Part shown: piece by piece, positions 53,447 through 63,588 of the stretch
How the letters are laid out: each line of letters opens with the position of its first letter
Position numbering within the stretch: position 1 is the stretch's first letter
Source: Bacillota bacterium
GTDB lineage: Bacteria > Bacillota > Clostridia > Peptostreptococcales > Anaerovoracaceae
Direction: 5' to 3'
NCBI GenBank assembly: GCA_022793795.1
Contig: JAAWDM010000032.1
Coordinates: forward strand, 62,001-126,000
Length of the DNA stretch: 64,000 nucleotides
The notes under the pieces: generated by a model
The model's input: the letters and a program-made list of their open reading frames with translations, nothing else
Told to the model about the DNA's origin: nothing
The model's database searches: none
Position numbers and translations under genes: made by a program

Positions 53447-55290
53447 TTTGTGTCCCTCCCTCCTCTAAAAGAACCAAATCCGTGGTAATCGCAACGCAAA
53501 CATCTGGAAGCCTCCTGTAAGGCCTCTTCCAGTGTCATGCCCTGTTCTACTTCATCAAAATCGTTTCCTCTATGTTTTGCATATCTTTCTTTCAATTCCG
53601 CTCTGCCGCATGGCAGGTTATCTGTAGGTTCTGGAAGCGGAATCTCTACATCCACCTGAATTTCATGATGAAACCCTAGGAATTCGTCGATATTGGCAGC
53701 CGCTACCTTTCCTGCGCCGATGGCATTGATGACAGTGGAAGGGCCTGTTACGCAATCTCCACCTGCATAAGTACCCATTACATTATCGATGACGCTGCTC
53801 TTTTCTGCCTGAATATTTCCGCGGAATACAGGAATTCCATACTCCTCAAAAAACCTGATATCGGTAGCCTGACCGATGGCAGAGATAATGATGTCACAAC
53901 GAAGTTTCTGCTCCTCTGTGGTCGAATCCACCGGCTTCGGTCTACCGGAACGGTCAGCTTGACCTGCAATCTGCGGTTTTACCCACAAGGCCTTCACCTC
54001 GCCCTTCTTATTGGTTTCAATCCAAGACGGCGCCATCAACTGAACCAGATTACAGCCCTCTGCTACGGCTCCCTCAATTTCATCAGGCAGCGCTGTCATA
54101 TCCATCCTTCTCCTTCTATAGACAATGCTCACATCGCTGGCTCCAAGCCGCTTGGCAGTTCTAGCTACATCCATAGCCACATTTCCGCCGCCGATGACAA
54201 CTACTGCTTTCCCATTAAAATCAGGCATTGCATCATCGCCGATACCACGCAGCATTTCCACAGCAGGAATCACGCCTTTGGCATATTCTCCTGGAATACC
54301 AATATCCTTCGCATTATGAGAACCGATAGAAATATATGTAGCATCATAATCATCTCTGATTTCCGCCATGGCCTCCGGAGTAGATACATCGCATCCAAGG
54401 CGAACCGTAACGCCAGTAGATAAAATAGCATCGATATCCCACTGAAGTCGCTCTCTTGGCAGACGATAGTTGGGAATTCCATAACGAAGCATACCGCCTA
54501 GCTGGGCTCTTTTTTCAAACACAGTCACCTCATGTCCCATGATAGACAAAAAATAGGCAGCTGAAAGTCCACTTGGTCCACCGCCAATAATGGCCACCTT
54601 TTTACCGGTTTTATCCATTTTCTTCGGCACTGGTACATCTCCGCAGTGATCTACTGCAAAACGTTTCAGTCCTCGAATATTGACAGGGGCATCGATGAGC
54701 GTTCTCCTACACCGCAATTCACACGGATGCTCGCATATCAATGCACAGACCGTTGGGAACGGATTATCCTTTCGAATCAGTTTTACAGCATCTCCATAAC
54801 GCTGTTCCTTTACTAAAGCCAAATAACCCGGTACATCCACGCCTGCAGGACACATGGCTACACACGGTACTGGCTGTGACCGGTCGTTAAGTCTATCTGT
54901 GCAGGTATGATTTTTGATATGAGATTCAAAATCCTCTTTATATCCTCTAATCGCTCGAACTACCATTTTAGCCGCTTCTGAACCAATAGCGCAGTCTGCG
55001 GTCACACTGATGGCCTCCGCTGTTTTTTCCAAAAGATATAACTCCTCCATAGACGACTCAGAGTCGATATTGAGAATCTCATCAATCATAATTTGCAGTT
55101 GACCAAGCCCCACACGGCATGGCGCGCACTTACCACAACTCTGAGAATGACATAATCGCAAAAAAGAAGCTGTCAAATCCACTGGGCACTGGCCTGGCGG
55201 ACTGGCTATGATGCGACGTTTTAAATCCTGATTCAAATTTTCAACCGTTTTTTGAATCGTATCCTGTGATTTTACTAAAAGTCTGTTCAC
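53440..55290 (-). CDS. NuoF-type iron-sulfur domain fused to a GltD-like FAD/NAD(P) oxidoreductase
   Basis: 616 residues, GTG start after AAGGAG. The N-terminal 120 residues carry only the C-terminal 4Fe-4S part of NuoF (SCGKCAPCRVGLGQL and TADCAIGSEA), without its FMN/NADH domain. Next comes a GltD-type dicluster region (CVAMCPAGVDVPGYL and ICEHPCELRCRR), then FAD and NAD(P) sites VAIIGGGPSGLSAAYF and VVVIGGGNVAMDVARTA, and a final CLRCDYHGF. It probably passes electrons between NAD(P)H and the adjoining hydrogenase. This pairing resembles the glutamate-synthase-linked group A2 hydrogenases, whose role is unsettled. Bifurcation cannot be inferred from sequence. Confidence 0.88.
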   Translation of the reverse strand: MNRLLVKSQDTIQKTVENLNQDLKRRIIASPPGQCPVDLTASFLRLCHSQSCGKCAPCRVGLGQLQIMIDEILNIDSESSMEELYLLEKTAEAISVTADCAIGSEAAKMVVRAIRGYKEDFESHIKNHTCTDRLNDRSQPVPCVAMCPAGVDVPGYLALVKEQRYGDAVKLIRKDNPFPTVCALICEHPCELRCRRTLIDAPVNIRGLKRFAVDHCGDVPVPKKMDKTGKKVAIIGGGPSGLSAAYFLSIMGHEVTVFEKRAQLGGMLRYGIPNYRLPRERLQWDIDAILSTGVTVRLGCDVSTPEAMAEIRDDYDATYISIGSHNAKDIGIPGEYAKGVIPAVEMLRGIGDDAMPDFNGKAVVVIGGGNVAMDVARTAKRLGASDVSIVYRRRRMDMTALPDEIEGAVAEGCNLVQLMAPSWIETNKKGEVKALWVKPQIAGQADRSGRPKPVDSTTEEQKLRCDIIISAIGQATDIRFFEEYGIPVFRGNIQAEKSSVIDNVMGTYAGGDCVTGPSTVINAIGAGKVAAANIDEFLGFHHEIQVDVEIPLPEPTDNLPCGRAELKERYAKHRGNDFDEVEQGMTLEEALQEASRCLRCDYHGFGSFRGGRDTKW

Positions 55291-55326
55291 ACTCTTTCTC
55301 CTTTCCAGAATTTATCGCCCTATCTA

Positions 55327-56232
55327 TTACAACTTTTCATTCTTTTCTTTTTTTCTGAAGGAAGAAAAGTCGATTTCCATAATAAGAATACTGGCTATCA
55401 TCAATACAGCTCCCAAATAAGATTTGGCGCTGAGGACCTCGCCCGCAAACAGGAATGCTACCACGCCTGCAAAAACCGGTTCCAGAGTGAAGATAATACC
55501 TACATGAGAGGCGCTGGTATACTGCTGGGCGATGGGCTGTACCACAAAAGCTACTCCAGTACAGAATACCGAAAGGAATATGACCGCACCCCAGATCTGG
55601 CCGCTCTGCGGTAAATGAGGGGTTTCGGTAAGACAGGCCATCATCAAATTCAGCGCTCCTGTAACGCCCAGCTGAAATACCCCCAGCTGATAAGCATCCA
55701 CCTCTTTATGGCTGACTGCCTTTTCCGTCAGCAGCAAATCCACTGCATAGGCCACTGCACACATGGTACAGAGCAAGTCGCCTTTCAGATTTCCCATATT
55801 GATGGAAAAATTGTCCTTTAATGTTAAAAGAGCAATACCAGCAAAGGACAAAATTACGGTCAGACACATTTTACGACTTAAACGTTGTCTCAAAAATATC
55901 CATCCCAGAAGGGGCGTAAACACACCCGTCAAAGCACAAAGAAAACCTGAATTGGACAGGGTGGTATATTTTACGCCGAAGGTTGCGCCGATATAGACAA
56001 ACACCAGGGCAAACCCTACCAAAAGACTATACCGCAACGTCGTCCTATTGACCGTTTTCACCTTTTTAAAGGACAATAAGCATGCAATCAAAAATGCCCC
56101 TAAAAACCGATAGGCATTTAAAGTGAAAGGATCTAAATCCGCTAAACTCAAATCCATCAAAAAATAAGAAATTCCCCAGCATAGGGTGACCAGAAGCAGC
56201 ATCATGTCTGCTTTGATCTGTTGATTCATCAT
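55327..56232 (-). CDS. EamA/DMT family transporter
   Basis: 301 residues forming ten predicted membrane helices in two EamA repeats: LLVTLCWGISYFLMDLSL near the start of the first and DLLCTMCAVAYAVDLLLTEK near the start of the second, with HVGIIFTLEPVFAGVVAFLF at the end. Family members export amino acids or metabolites; the substrate is unknown. It begins directly after the holA stop (adjacent bases) and precedes the hydrogenase genes by 37 bases, so it may bridge two functional groups in one transcript. Confidence 0.9.
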   Translation of the reverse strand: MMNQQIKADMMLLLVTLCWGISYFLMDLSLADLDPFTLNAYRFLGAFLIACLLSFKKVKTVNRTTLRYSLLVGFALVFVYIGATFGVKYTTLSNSGFLCALTGVFTPLLGWIFLRQRLSRKMCLTVILSFAGIALLTLKDNFSINMGNLKGDLLCTMCAVAYAVDLLLTEKAVSHKEVDAYQLGVFQLGVTGALNLMMACLTETPHLPQSGQIWGAVIFLSVFCTGVAFVVQPIAQQYTSASHVGIIFTLEPVFAGVVAFLFAGEVLSAKSYLGAVLMIASILIMEIDFSSFRKKEKNEKL

Positions 56233-57282
56233 TCATATCCTCCCAATCAGCATTTCCAATGCCAGATTTTGATCTAAAAGCCCAGTCTTTATATTTCTAT
56301 CCACTTCATAAAGCTGTGTCAACACGTTTTTTAGCTTTTCTACTGTAAATTTTTCTGTAAAGGCCATGGCCTTTTTAATTCTAAATTCACTGCTTTGGAG
56401 CATGGCGGTAATCTGGCTCAAATTCATTCCCTCTTTTTTCAACTCCGCCACCTCAAGGAGCAGTTCAAACTGATTGATAAGCATGGCCACAATGCCGTAC
56501 ACATCCCGTCCTGATTGGAGAATATGATAAAGCATGGTAAAGGCCTTCTCCTTCTGATGATCGCTGACTGCATCCAGCAAATTAAAAATAAAGGTATCCA
56601 TATCGCCGTTTAACACTTGAGATACGGCGTCCACAGTAATCTGTTCGCCCTGGCAATAAGCTATGATCTTTTCAATATCGGTTACCAGATGAAAAATCCG
56701 ATATCCAGTCTCCTTGTTAAAATAGCCAGACTGGTCGATGATGGTATGAATCACATCCTTTGAAGGGACGACACCTGCGACAGTAAATCGTTTATTGATG
56801 AATCCGCTCAAGGCGCTTCTGTCCAGCTGAGTAAAGTGATAGCACTTTGCCTTTTTTTTCAGCAGTTTGGTCAGTTCACTTTTTGCTTCTGGCTCTTCAC
56901 AGCTTAAAACGAATATGGTTCCATCGTTAGGTCCCAGTAAGTAGTCCTCTAACCGGTTCAGACTCTCCTTGGTAAACCCTTTGGCATTGGCTGATTTCAA
57001 CGGCATAAAATCCTCTGCCCATACCACTCTGCGCTCCGACATCATGGAAAAGGTATCACATGCTGTAAGTACGCCATCCGTATCCTCTCCCTCGCCTCTA
57101 AAATGGACGTAATCCAGCGCAGCCAGCGCGGGATTTACATATCGGCGGACTAAGGTTTCCACTGCCCACCGAATTAAGTAGCCTTCTTCTCCATAAAGAA
57201 ATAATACGGCCGGTATCTTATCTTCTTTTATATCCTTACTAAACGCCTGAAAGGCATGTTCTTTTCTTTCTTTTTTATACAT
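56233..57282 (-). CDS. holA: DNA polymerase III subunit delta
   Basis: 349 residues with VLFLYGEEGYLIRWAVETLV at the N-terminus (the degenerate AAA+ P-loop region of HolA), KGFTKESLNRLEDYLL and VNGDMDTFIFNLLDAVSD-like LNGDMDTFIFNLLDAVSD. It opens the sliding clamp in the clamp loader. comEC-holA is a conserved pair; rpsT, which often follows holA in Firmicutes, is absent here and an exporter gene takes its place. Confidence 0.94.
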   Translation of the reverse strand: MYKKERKEHAFQAFSKDIKEDKIPAVLFLYGEEGYLIRWAVETLVRRYVNPALAALDYVHFRGEGEDTDGVLTACDTFSMMSERRVVWAEDFMPLKSANAKGFTKESLNRLEDYLLGPNDGTIFVLSCEEPEAKSELTKLLKKKAKCYHFTQLDRSALSGFINKRFTVAGVVPSKDVIHTIIDQSGYFNKETGYRIFHLVTDIEKIIAYCQGEQITVDAVSQVLNGDMDTFIFNLLDAVSDHQKEKAFTMLYHILQSGRDVYGIVAMLINQFELLLEVAELKKEGMNLSQITAMLQSSEFRIKKAMAFTEKFTVEKLKNVLTQLYEVDRNIKTGLLDQNLALEMLIGRI

Positions 57283-57297
57283 TATATTGTAGTTCCC

Positions 57298-59433
57298 TCA
57301 TTGAGATTCCAGTACCGTATCCATCTTCCAGGCCCTTCCTCTCGTTGTAAATTTAAGGCCTATGGCCCCATTTTTATCATTCCTTTTTACTATTATACCT
57401 CTTTTCTGACACTTTTCAATGGTTTTCCCGTGAGGATGGCCATATATATTGTATACACCCACTTGAATCACCGCCAGCTCTGGTTTTACAACTTCCAAAA
57501 ATTCCTGGCAGGTGCTGGTCTTGCTGCCATGATGCCCTACTTTTAATACATTTGCTTTTAGTCTCTCTATCTGCCCTCTTTCCCTGTAAAACGCCATCAT
57601 CTCCCTTTCCCCCTTCTCGTCCAAATCTCCGGTCATCAGAACCTTCCATCCGTAATAGTGAATCATAAATACGGAACACAGATCATTTCCATCTTGAGTT
57701 ACTCCATCATCAAGGTTTATGGGCCACAGAGTCTCAATCCACACCTCATTAGAAACTTTCACCTCATCTCCATAGACCATGCCAGTTCCTATGGTATGGA
57801 TGGGATAAATCTCATCCAGTTCCTTGATTCCCTGATAGTGATCCATGTGAAGATGAGTCGCTATGGCTAAATCCACATGTCCCACCCCATTCTTCAAAAG
57901 ATAGGGCTTTAGGGTCTGTTTTCCCACATTATAATTGGCGCTGCCGCCACCATCGATTAAGATATTCCGATTCCCCTCTCGGATATGGACGCAATCTCCC
58001 TGTCCCACATCCACGAACACAATCTGCCCATCGGCTACTGGACAGTAAAACTGAACGTTGACCACGATACAGACCAGCACCCCTGCCAAACAGCATCCCC
58101 ACAGCCGCTTTTCCTGTTTTCGAAGCCTCATAATCAAACTGGATTCTGACGCCAAAAAGAACATGAGAAAATATACTGTCGTCACAAGCCAAGGCGGCGG
58201 ACTGACCACATCCATACTGCCATATCCGTCCAGGGTAGCAATCCGATTGCACTGTACCATTAAAAAACTCAAGCTATCCATGAAAATTCCCAGACCGCCT
58301 AGACTGCCTGCAATCCCAAAGAATAAAAAACTAATCAGTCCTACCGGCAAACAGATACCAGCTAAATACACCATGGGAATGTTGGCAATAATGGAGACAA
58401 AGGAGATATAATTGAATTGATAGACCTGGTAGAGCATCAGCCCTATATTGACCGCCAACGCTGCAGATAAACCTTCCGGAATCTTCTGGGGCATGAGAGG
58501 TCGAAAAAACAAAATAGAGCCTATGGCCAAAAAAGACATTTGAAATCCGCTGCTAAAAATGATATACGGATTCCAACCAATCAATATCAGGGCCGTGCCG
58601 CTCAGGGCTGTCAATCCATCGTAACGCAAATCAAAGACTTGTCCAGCTGTTCGAAATAAAATCATAATGACTGCCCTGGATACGGAAGAACTCCATAGTG
58701 AAAGGGTTCCATAGAAAAAAAGCAGTATGCAAAGAAATGTGACGGACCAGAGGCTCCGTCGTTTTCCCACGATTTTCTCATATATACCATAAAGGAGGCC
58801 GATATGCAGGCCGCTGACCGCCAATATATGGGCCGTACCATTACTGCGGAATTCCTCATAAACATCCTCTTCCAATAGGTGGGTATCTCCAAACAAAATC
58901 CCTGTCATAAGCCCCTTTGACGTCTGGCTTAACTGCTCCTCAAATTGATATCGCTTCATCATGAGAAAACGTATCATCCGCTCTATCAAGTTCAAGGAGC
59001 ACGGCTCCCATTTCAGATTTTGGGTGGATAAGGTGTAAAATATGCCCTTTCCCTTTAAATATAATTGGTAATCAAAACACCCTGGATTCCTTCTAGGCTG
59101 GGGTAATCTGATCTTTCCAGCAAAATATACCTTTTCATAAAGCAGATGCCATGGCTTTTCCAGCTCCTCTCTGACTGTCACCAGTATTTTTTCTCTGCTT
59201 TCTATCTTTACTTGGTCTATGGTTTCCACCCTGACTGTAAGTTGATAACTGCCATCTTTTCGTGGTTCCATACGTACCACCTGCCCCGATAGATGCTGCA
59301 CCGTATCCTCTTTGATTGACTTTTGCGGCAGATTAGACTGTTTTAACGGTATCCCAAAACCATGGAGTATTACAAGGAGCAAAATCACGCCTACCGTTAT
59401 ATTCACAAGTTTTCGTCTCATCATTTTGTCCAC
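57298..59433 (-). CDS. comEC: ComEC/Rec2 family DNA uptake protein
   Basis: 711 residues. An N-terminal membrane helix and OB-like segment (about 10-150) precede the multi-spanning competence domain (TGILFGDTHLLEEDVYEEFR, GTAHILAVSGLHIGLLYG, SRAVIMILFRTAGQ). The C-terminal metallo-beta-lactamase domain has GQGDCVHIREGNRNILIDGG, ATHLHMDHYQG and LKVGHHGSKTSTC. ComEC forms the inner-membrane channel for single-stranded DNA in transformation. No comEA is visible upstream; the upstream neighbour is the divergent penicillin-binding protein gene. Its presence is compatible with competence but does not prove it. Confidence 0.95.
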   Translation of the reverse strand: MDKMMRRKLVNITVGVILLLVILHGFGIPLKQSNLPQKSIKEDTVQHLSGQVVRMEPRKDGSYQLTVRVETIDQVKIESREKILVTVREELEKPWHLLYEKVYFAGKIRLPQPRRNPGCFDYQLYLKGKGIFYTLSTQNLKWEPCSLNLIERMIRFLMMKRYQFEEQLSQTSKGLMTGILFGDTHLLEEDVYEEFRSNGTAHILAVSGLHIGLLYGIYEKIVGKRRSLWSVTFLCILLFFYGTLSLWSSSVSRAVIMILFRTAGQVFDLRYDGLTALSGTALILIGWNPYIIFSSGFQMSFLAIGSILFFRPLMPQKIPEGLSAALAVNIGLMLYQVYQFNYISFVSIIANIPMVYLAGICLPVGLISFLFFGIAGSLGGLGIFMDSLSFLMVQCNRIATLDGYGSMDVVSPPPWLVTTVYFLMFFLASESSLIMRLRKQEKRLWGCCLAGVLVCIVVNVQFYCPVADGQIVFVDVGQGDCVHIREGNRNILIDGGGSANYNVGKQTLKPYLLKNGVGHVDLAIATHLHMDHYQGIKELDEIYPIHTIGTGMVYGDEVKVSNEVWIETLWPINLDDGVTQDGNDLCSVFMIHYYGWKVLMTGDLDEKGEREMMAFYRERGQIERLKANVLKVGHHGSKTSTCQEFLEVVKPELAVIQVGVYNIYGHPHGKTIEKCQKRGIIVKRNDKNGAIGLKFTTRGRAWKMDTVLESQ

Positions 59434-59549
59434 TGCCGAGAAAGCGCCCCTCTATATTTCCATTTTATTACATTTTTCAGCAAATTTCAAATATTATTTT
59501 TAAATCAGGGAAAAATAAGGAAAATTTAAGAAGTTCGTGAATATATTTC

Positions 59550-59578
59550 TTAACTTTAAAGTGGAAATATGGTATACT
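59550..59578 (+). promoter_or_regulatory. promoter of the class A PBP gene
   Basis: TTAACT and TATACT with a 17-base spacer. It puts the transcription start near 59585, which excludes the two earliest in-frame ATG codons as starts. Confidence 0.65.
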
Positions 59579-59612
59579 GATGATAGCTATGACAGAAAGC
59601 GGGGTGATGATT

Positions 59613-62600
59613 TTGAGTCATTATGAAGATAAAGAACATATCAATCAGCAGTCAGGGGAAGAGACTGTTCAACATTCCAGACGTAGAAAAAAAGAAGCTG
59701 AGCAGCGCAATAAACATGAAAAGCATGATAAGAAAAAGCGCAGCCAGCGGAGCGCAGAAGCCAGTGAAACTTCTCAGACAGCTGATGGTACACACAAAAA
59801 ACAAAAAAAGAAAAAGAAATATCGGATGAATTGGAAACGTTTTATTCTGGTGGTATTCTGCTTATGCTTACTGGTAGGCGTTGCTGGCGTTGGCTATGTA
59901 GCTTCTATCATATCAAAAGCGCCTGATATCGATACCAGCAATATCTATTCCATGCTGTCTCAAAGCTCTGTACTTTATGATGCAAACGGTGAAGTCATGG
60001 ATAGCGTGGTAGGCGCCGATGGTCAAAATCGGACGATTGTAGAAATCAATCAAATTCCAAAAAATCTCCAAAATGCATTTATCGCTTTGGAGGACAAGAC
60101 CTTCCGAACCCATCACGGGTTTAATATCGTCCGTATTTTCGGTGCAATCAAGGAAGCGGTCTTTACCGGTAGTAAAGTCGGCGGTACCAGTACCATTACC
60201 CAACAGCTGGCTAGAAACATCTATCTGCAGGAAGACATGTTTACCCGCAGTATGACCCGAAAGATTACGGAGGCTTACTATGCCATTATTTTGGAAGACC
60301 GCCTTAGCAAAGATCAGATATTAGAAACCTATCTGAATACGGTTAACTTCGGCGATTCCCTCTATGGTGTACAGGCAGCGGCTCAGGCTTATTTCAGCAA
60401 AGACGTCAGCGAACTGACACTAGCGGAATGTGCAATTTTAGCTGCAATTCCTCAATCGCCTAATTATTATAAGCCAGTTATGCAGGTTTCTGCCAATGAC
60501 ATCAATGATGAAACGGAAAATCTGATTCTTAAGGATGGTGATGTGGCCTATACTTGGAACGATACTGCTGCAGGAAGAGTAAAAATCTGTCTGGATTTGA
60601 TGTTAGAGCAGGAGTTGATTTCTCAGAAGCAGCATGACAAAGCTGTTAAAAAGGAAATCAAGGATATTGTTAATCCGAATACAGAGGCCCTAAGTCAAGA
60701 GACCAACTATTTTGCCGACTATGTCATCAATGAAGTCGTAAAGGATTTACAGGAAGAAATGGGCTATGATTACGAAAAAGCCCACAATATGGTCTACAGC
60801 GGCGGTTTAAAGATTCATACCACCCTGGATCCAGATGTACAGAAAGTCATTGAAAAGGAATTTAAAAACGATGCTAACTTCCCTACCCTTATCACCAACA
60901 AGCGAGATGGTCAGGGAAACATTGTGGACGATTTCGGCAAAGTCCTGTTATATAAATATGGAAATTACATTACCAATAAGGGATATTTCCGTCTGAAACC
61001 AAACGAATACGAATGGAACAGCGACGGTTCTCTAAAAGTCTATGCAGGCAAGCGGCTCAATTTCTACGATACCACCGTTCAGGGACAGGCCGATGTCAGC
61101 GTAGAATTTAAGAATATGTATGTGATAGATAACAATACCTTCTATACCATAGCAGGCGGTTACATCAATATACCACAGGGCTATAAAACTAAGGATAAAG
61201 ACGGCAATTTGATTGTGGATGCCAAGTTCTTCGAAGACTATCCAGACGTTATCAAGCAAAGCGGCGAACGGGTTGTGACGAAAAACTTTACCTTGCAACA
61301 ACGTGTTATTCAACCACAGGCAGCTATGACGATCATTGACAACGAAACCGGTCATGTAAAAGCTATGGTAGGTGGCCGCAAGGTTTCTGGTAGAATGATC
61401 TTAAACCGGGCTGTAGCTACTAGACAGTCTGGTTCCTCCATCAAGCCATTATCGGTCTATGCTGCTGCGATTCAGCGTAGCTTCGAACTACAGGCTGCTG
61501 GAGAAACCTTCCCTCTTACCGATTCCAAATTCGGTTTCCAGGGAGACAATCTGTGGGGTAATTATCTGACTGCAGGCTCTATCATTGACGATGAGCCGAC
61601 TACAGTAAACGGCAAACGTTGGCCAGTCAACTCCCCTCCGGGATTTAACGGACTATTAACCATGCGGGTAGCCCTACAAAAATCTCTCAATATCTGTGCC
61701 GTGAAAATCATGCAACAGGTGGGCACTGACTACTGTTTCGATCTGGTAGAAAAATTCGGCATCTCCACCCTAGTTCGAGAAGGCGATGTCAATGATAATA
61801 ATCTGGCGGCTTTGGCTTTAGGAGGACAGTCGGATGGCGTTACCACTTTAGAAATGGCCAGCGCTTACACCACCTTTGTCAACGGCGGCGTTCACAAAGA
61901 AGCCAACGTCTATACCAAGGTAACTACTAGAAACGACGATATTCTTCTGGAATCCACCACCAAGGAAGACAAGGTTCTGGATCCTGGCGTAGCCTGGATT
62001 ATGCGCGACATGCTCCAATCTGTTGTTACCAACGGACTGGGCGGCCCTGCTGCTGTATCTGGCGCCAGCGCTGGAGGAAAGACTGGTACGACCTCAGATC
62101 AGTTCGATATCTGGTTTGATGGCTTTACTGCTAAATACTCGGCTGCTCTGTGGATTGGCAGCGATATCAATATTAAGCTATCCAGCATGTCTGGTACTGC
62201 TGCTGCCCTTTGGGGTAAGATTATGAATCAAGTTCCGGGAGTTGCCTCTGGCACCTACTCGGCCAAACCTTCCAATGTGGTTTCGGTTTCCATCGATACG
62301 AAGAGCGGAATGCTTGCAACAGAAGCCAGCGGCAGCGATACTAGGACAGAATACTTTACCTCTGGTACTCAGCCTACAGAACCTGATACGGTCCACCAGG
62401 TTGTAGAAGTCTGTGACGATACTGGTTACCTGGCTACCCCTTCCTGTCCGCATGTATCTACCAAGACAGGAATCCAGCGTCCATATACTCCAAATAAACA
62501 AGTGGCCGATATCAAGCGGGAATTGCCCCACTATTATTGTAACGAACACAATCCAGATCCAAAGGAATATCCGGTTAAGAAAGGTTTGGATGTGACCATT

Positions 62601-62807
62601 GTTGAGCCAGGTGAGTTGGATGATGATCCAAATGAAAATGATGATCCATGGGTATATGATCCAAATGAACCGATCTTCCCACCGGATGATCCAAATGACG
62701 ATCCAGACGATCCAAATCATCCGGACGACCCGGATGATCCGAGCAATCAGAATCCTCCTGTTGATCCTGGCGATGTAACCATACCGCCAAAGGAAGAGGA
62801 AGTATAA
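59613..62807 (+). CDS. class A penicillin-binding protein (transglycosylase/transpeptidase)
   Basis: 1064 residues if started at TTG 59613, which lies five bases after GGGGTGAT; ATG 59607 overlaps that site. A basic cytoplasmic tail (RRRKKEAEQRNKHEKHDKKK) leads to one membrane helix (FILVVFCLCLLVGVAGVGYV). The glycosyltransferase has ALEDKTFRTHHG (catalytic Glu), GGTSTITQQLARN and RKITEAYYAIILE. The transpeptidase has SSIK in RQSGSSIKPLS, KSLN and GKTGTTSDQFD. The last 80 residues are a low-complexity Asp/Pro/Asn tail built on DDPN-like units. The protein polymerises and cross-links peptidoglycan outside the membrane. Single gene with its own terminator. Confidence 0.95.
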   Translation: MSHYEDKEHINQQSGEETVQHSRRRKKEAEQRNKHEKHDKKKRSQRSAEASETSQTADGTHKKQKKKKKYRMNWKRFILVVFCLCLLVGVAGVGYVASIISKAPDIDTSNIYSMLSQSSVLYDANGEVMDSVVGADGQNRTIVEINQIPKNLQNAFIALEDKTFRTHHGFNIVRIFGAIKEAVFTGSKVGGTSTITQQLARNIYLQEDMFTRSMTRKITEAYYAIILEDRLSKDQILETYLNTVNFGDSLYGVQAAAQAYFSKDVSELTLAECAILAAIPQSPNYYKPVMQVSANDINDETENLILKDGDVAYTWNDTAAGRVKICLDLMLEQELISQKQHDKAVKKEIKDIVNPNTEALSQETNYFADYVINEVVKDLQEEMGYDYEKAHNMVYSGGLKIHTTLDPDVQKVIEKEFKNDANFPTLITNKRDGQGNIVDDFGKVLLYKYGNYITNKGYFRLKPNEYEWNSDGSLKVYAGKRLNFYDTTVQGQADVSVEFKNMYVIDNNTFYTIAGGYINIPQGYKTKDKDGNLIVDAKFFEDYPDVIKQSGERVVTKNFTLQQRVIQPQAAMTIIDNETGHVKAMVGGRKVSGRMILNRAVATRQSGSSIKPLSVYAAAIQRSFELQAAGETFPLTDSKFGFQGDNLWGNYLTAGSIIDDEPTTVNGKRWPVNSPPGFNGLLTMRVALQKSLNICAVKIMQQVGTDYCFDLVEKFGISTLVREGDVNDNNLAALALGGQSDGVTTLEMASAYTTFVNGGVHKEANVYTKVTTRNDDILLESTTKEDKVLDPGVAWIMRDMLQSVVTNGLGGPAAVSGASAGGKTGTTSDQFDIWFDGFTAKYSAALWIGSDINIKLSSMSGTAAALWGKIMNQVPGVASGTYSAKPSNVVSVSIDTKSGMLATEASGSDTRTEYFTSGTQPTEPDTVHQVVEVCDDTGYLATPSCPHVSTKTGIQRPYTPNKQVADIKRELPHYYCNEHNPDPKEYPVKKGLDVTIVEPGELDDDPNENDDPWVYDPNEPIFPPDDPNDDPDDPNHPDDPDDPSNQNPPVDPGDVTIPPKEEEV

Positions 62808-62814
62808 AACATCA

Positions 62815-62863
62815 AAGGGGCTGTCACGCTAACGGTCATTTTCTGTTAACGTGACAGCCCCTT
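62815..62863. terminator. terminator between the PBP gene and rpe
   Basis: Perfect 14-bp arms AAGGGGCTGTCACG and CGTGACAGCCCCTT, with further pairing of TAAC and GTTA. T-rich on both sides. Confidence 0.88.
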
Positions 62864-62883
62864 CTTATCTAGTTATAAAAATC

Positions 62884-63531
62884 CTATATCCTTTTAAATG
62901 CCTTGACTCGCTCTATGACGTCTGGGGCGCCGAAAACAGCAGAACCTGCCACAGCAATGTCTACACCGGCTTCCATGACCACTTTAGCATTATCCAGCGT
63001 CACACCGCCATCAATTTCAATGAGGAAATCCAGGTTTCTCTCCTGCCGAAGCGCCGCAAGCTGTCTCACCTTATCCAAAGCGCCAGGAATAAATTTCTGT
63101 CCGCCAAATCCCGGATTGACAGACATGATTAAAACCATATCCACATCTCCGAGAATACAGGAAAGGACTTCTACCGGCGTGGCAGGATTGATGGAAACCC
63201 CTGCTCCTATATCTCTTCCCTTAATATTCTGTATGGTTCGATGAAGATGTCTGCAAGCCTCCTGATGTACCGTAATAAAAGCGGTCTGCTGGGTGACAAA
63301 ATCTCCTATATACTGATCGGGATTTTCAATCATCAAATGCACGTCATATGGCAGCATGGTCTTGCCATTGAGGCTTTTCATCACCGCCGCTCCGAAGCTG
63401 ATATTGGGTACGAAATGGCCATCCATAACATCCACATGAATATAATCTGCACCGCCTGTTTCTATCTTTTTCACATCTTCTGCCAAGGCTGAAAAATCAG
63501 CTGACAAAATAGATGGAGCCAGTTTTAACAT
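62884..63531 (-). CDS. rpe: ribulose-phosphate 3-epimerase
   Basis: 215 residues with LAPSILSADFSALAEDVK, HVDVMDGHFVPNISFG (metal ligands), VNPGFGGQKFIP and EIDGGVTLDNA. It interconverts ribulose and xylulose 5-phosphate in the pentose phosphate pathway. It follows rsgA by 57 bases, the conserved rsgA-rpe order of Firmicutes. Confidence 0.97.
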   Translation of the reverse strand: MLKLAPSILSADFSALAEDVKKIETGGADYIHVDVMDGHFVPNISFGAAVMKSLNGKTMLPYDVHLMIENPDQYIGDFVTQQTAFITVHQEACRHLHRTIQNIKGRDIGAGVSINPATPVEVLSCILGDVDMVLIMSVNPGFGGQKFIPGALDKVRQLAALRQERNLDFLIEIDGGVTLDNAKVVMEAGVDIAVAGSAVFGAPDVIERVKAFKRI

Positions 63532-63588
63532 GATATTCTCCTCCGTTACCCGCCGCCGTTTTTTTACGACTTGGGGTCTTTATGCGTT

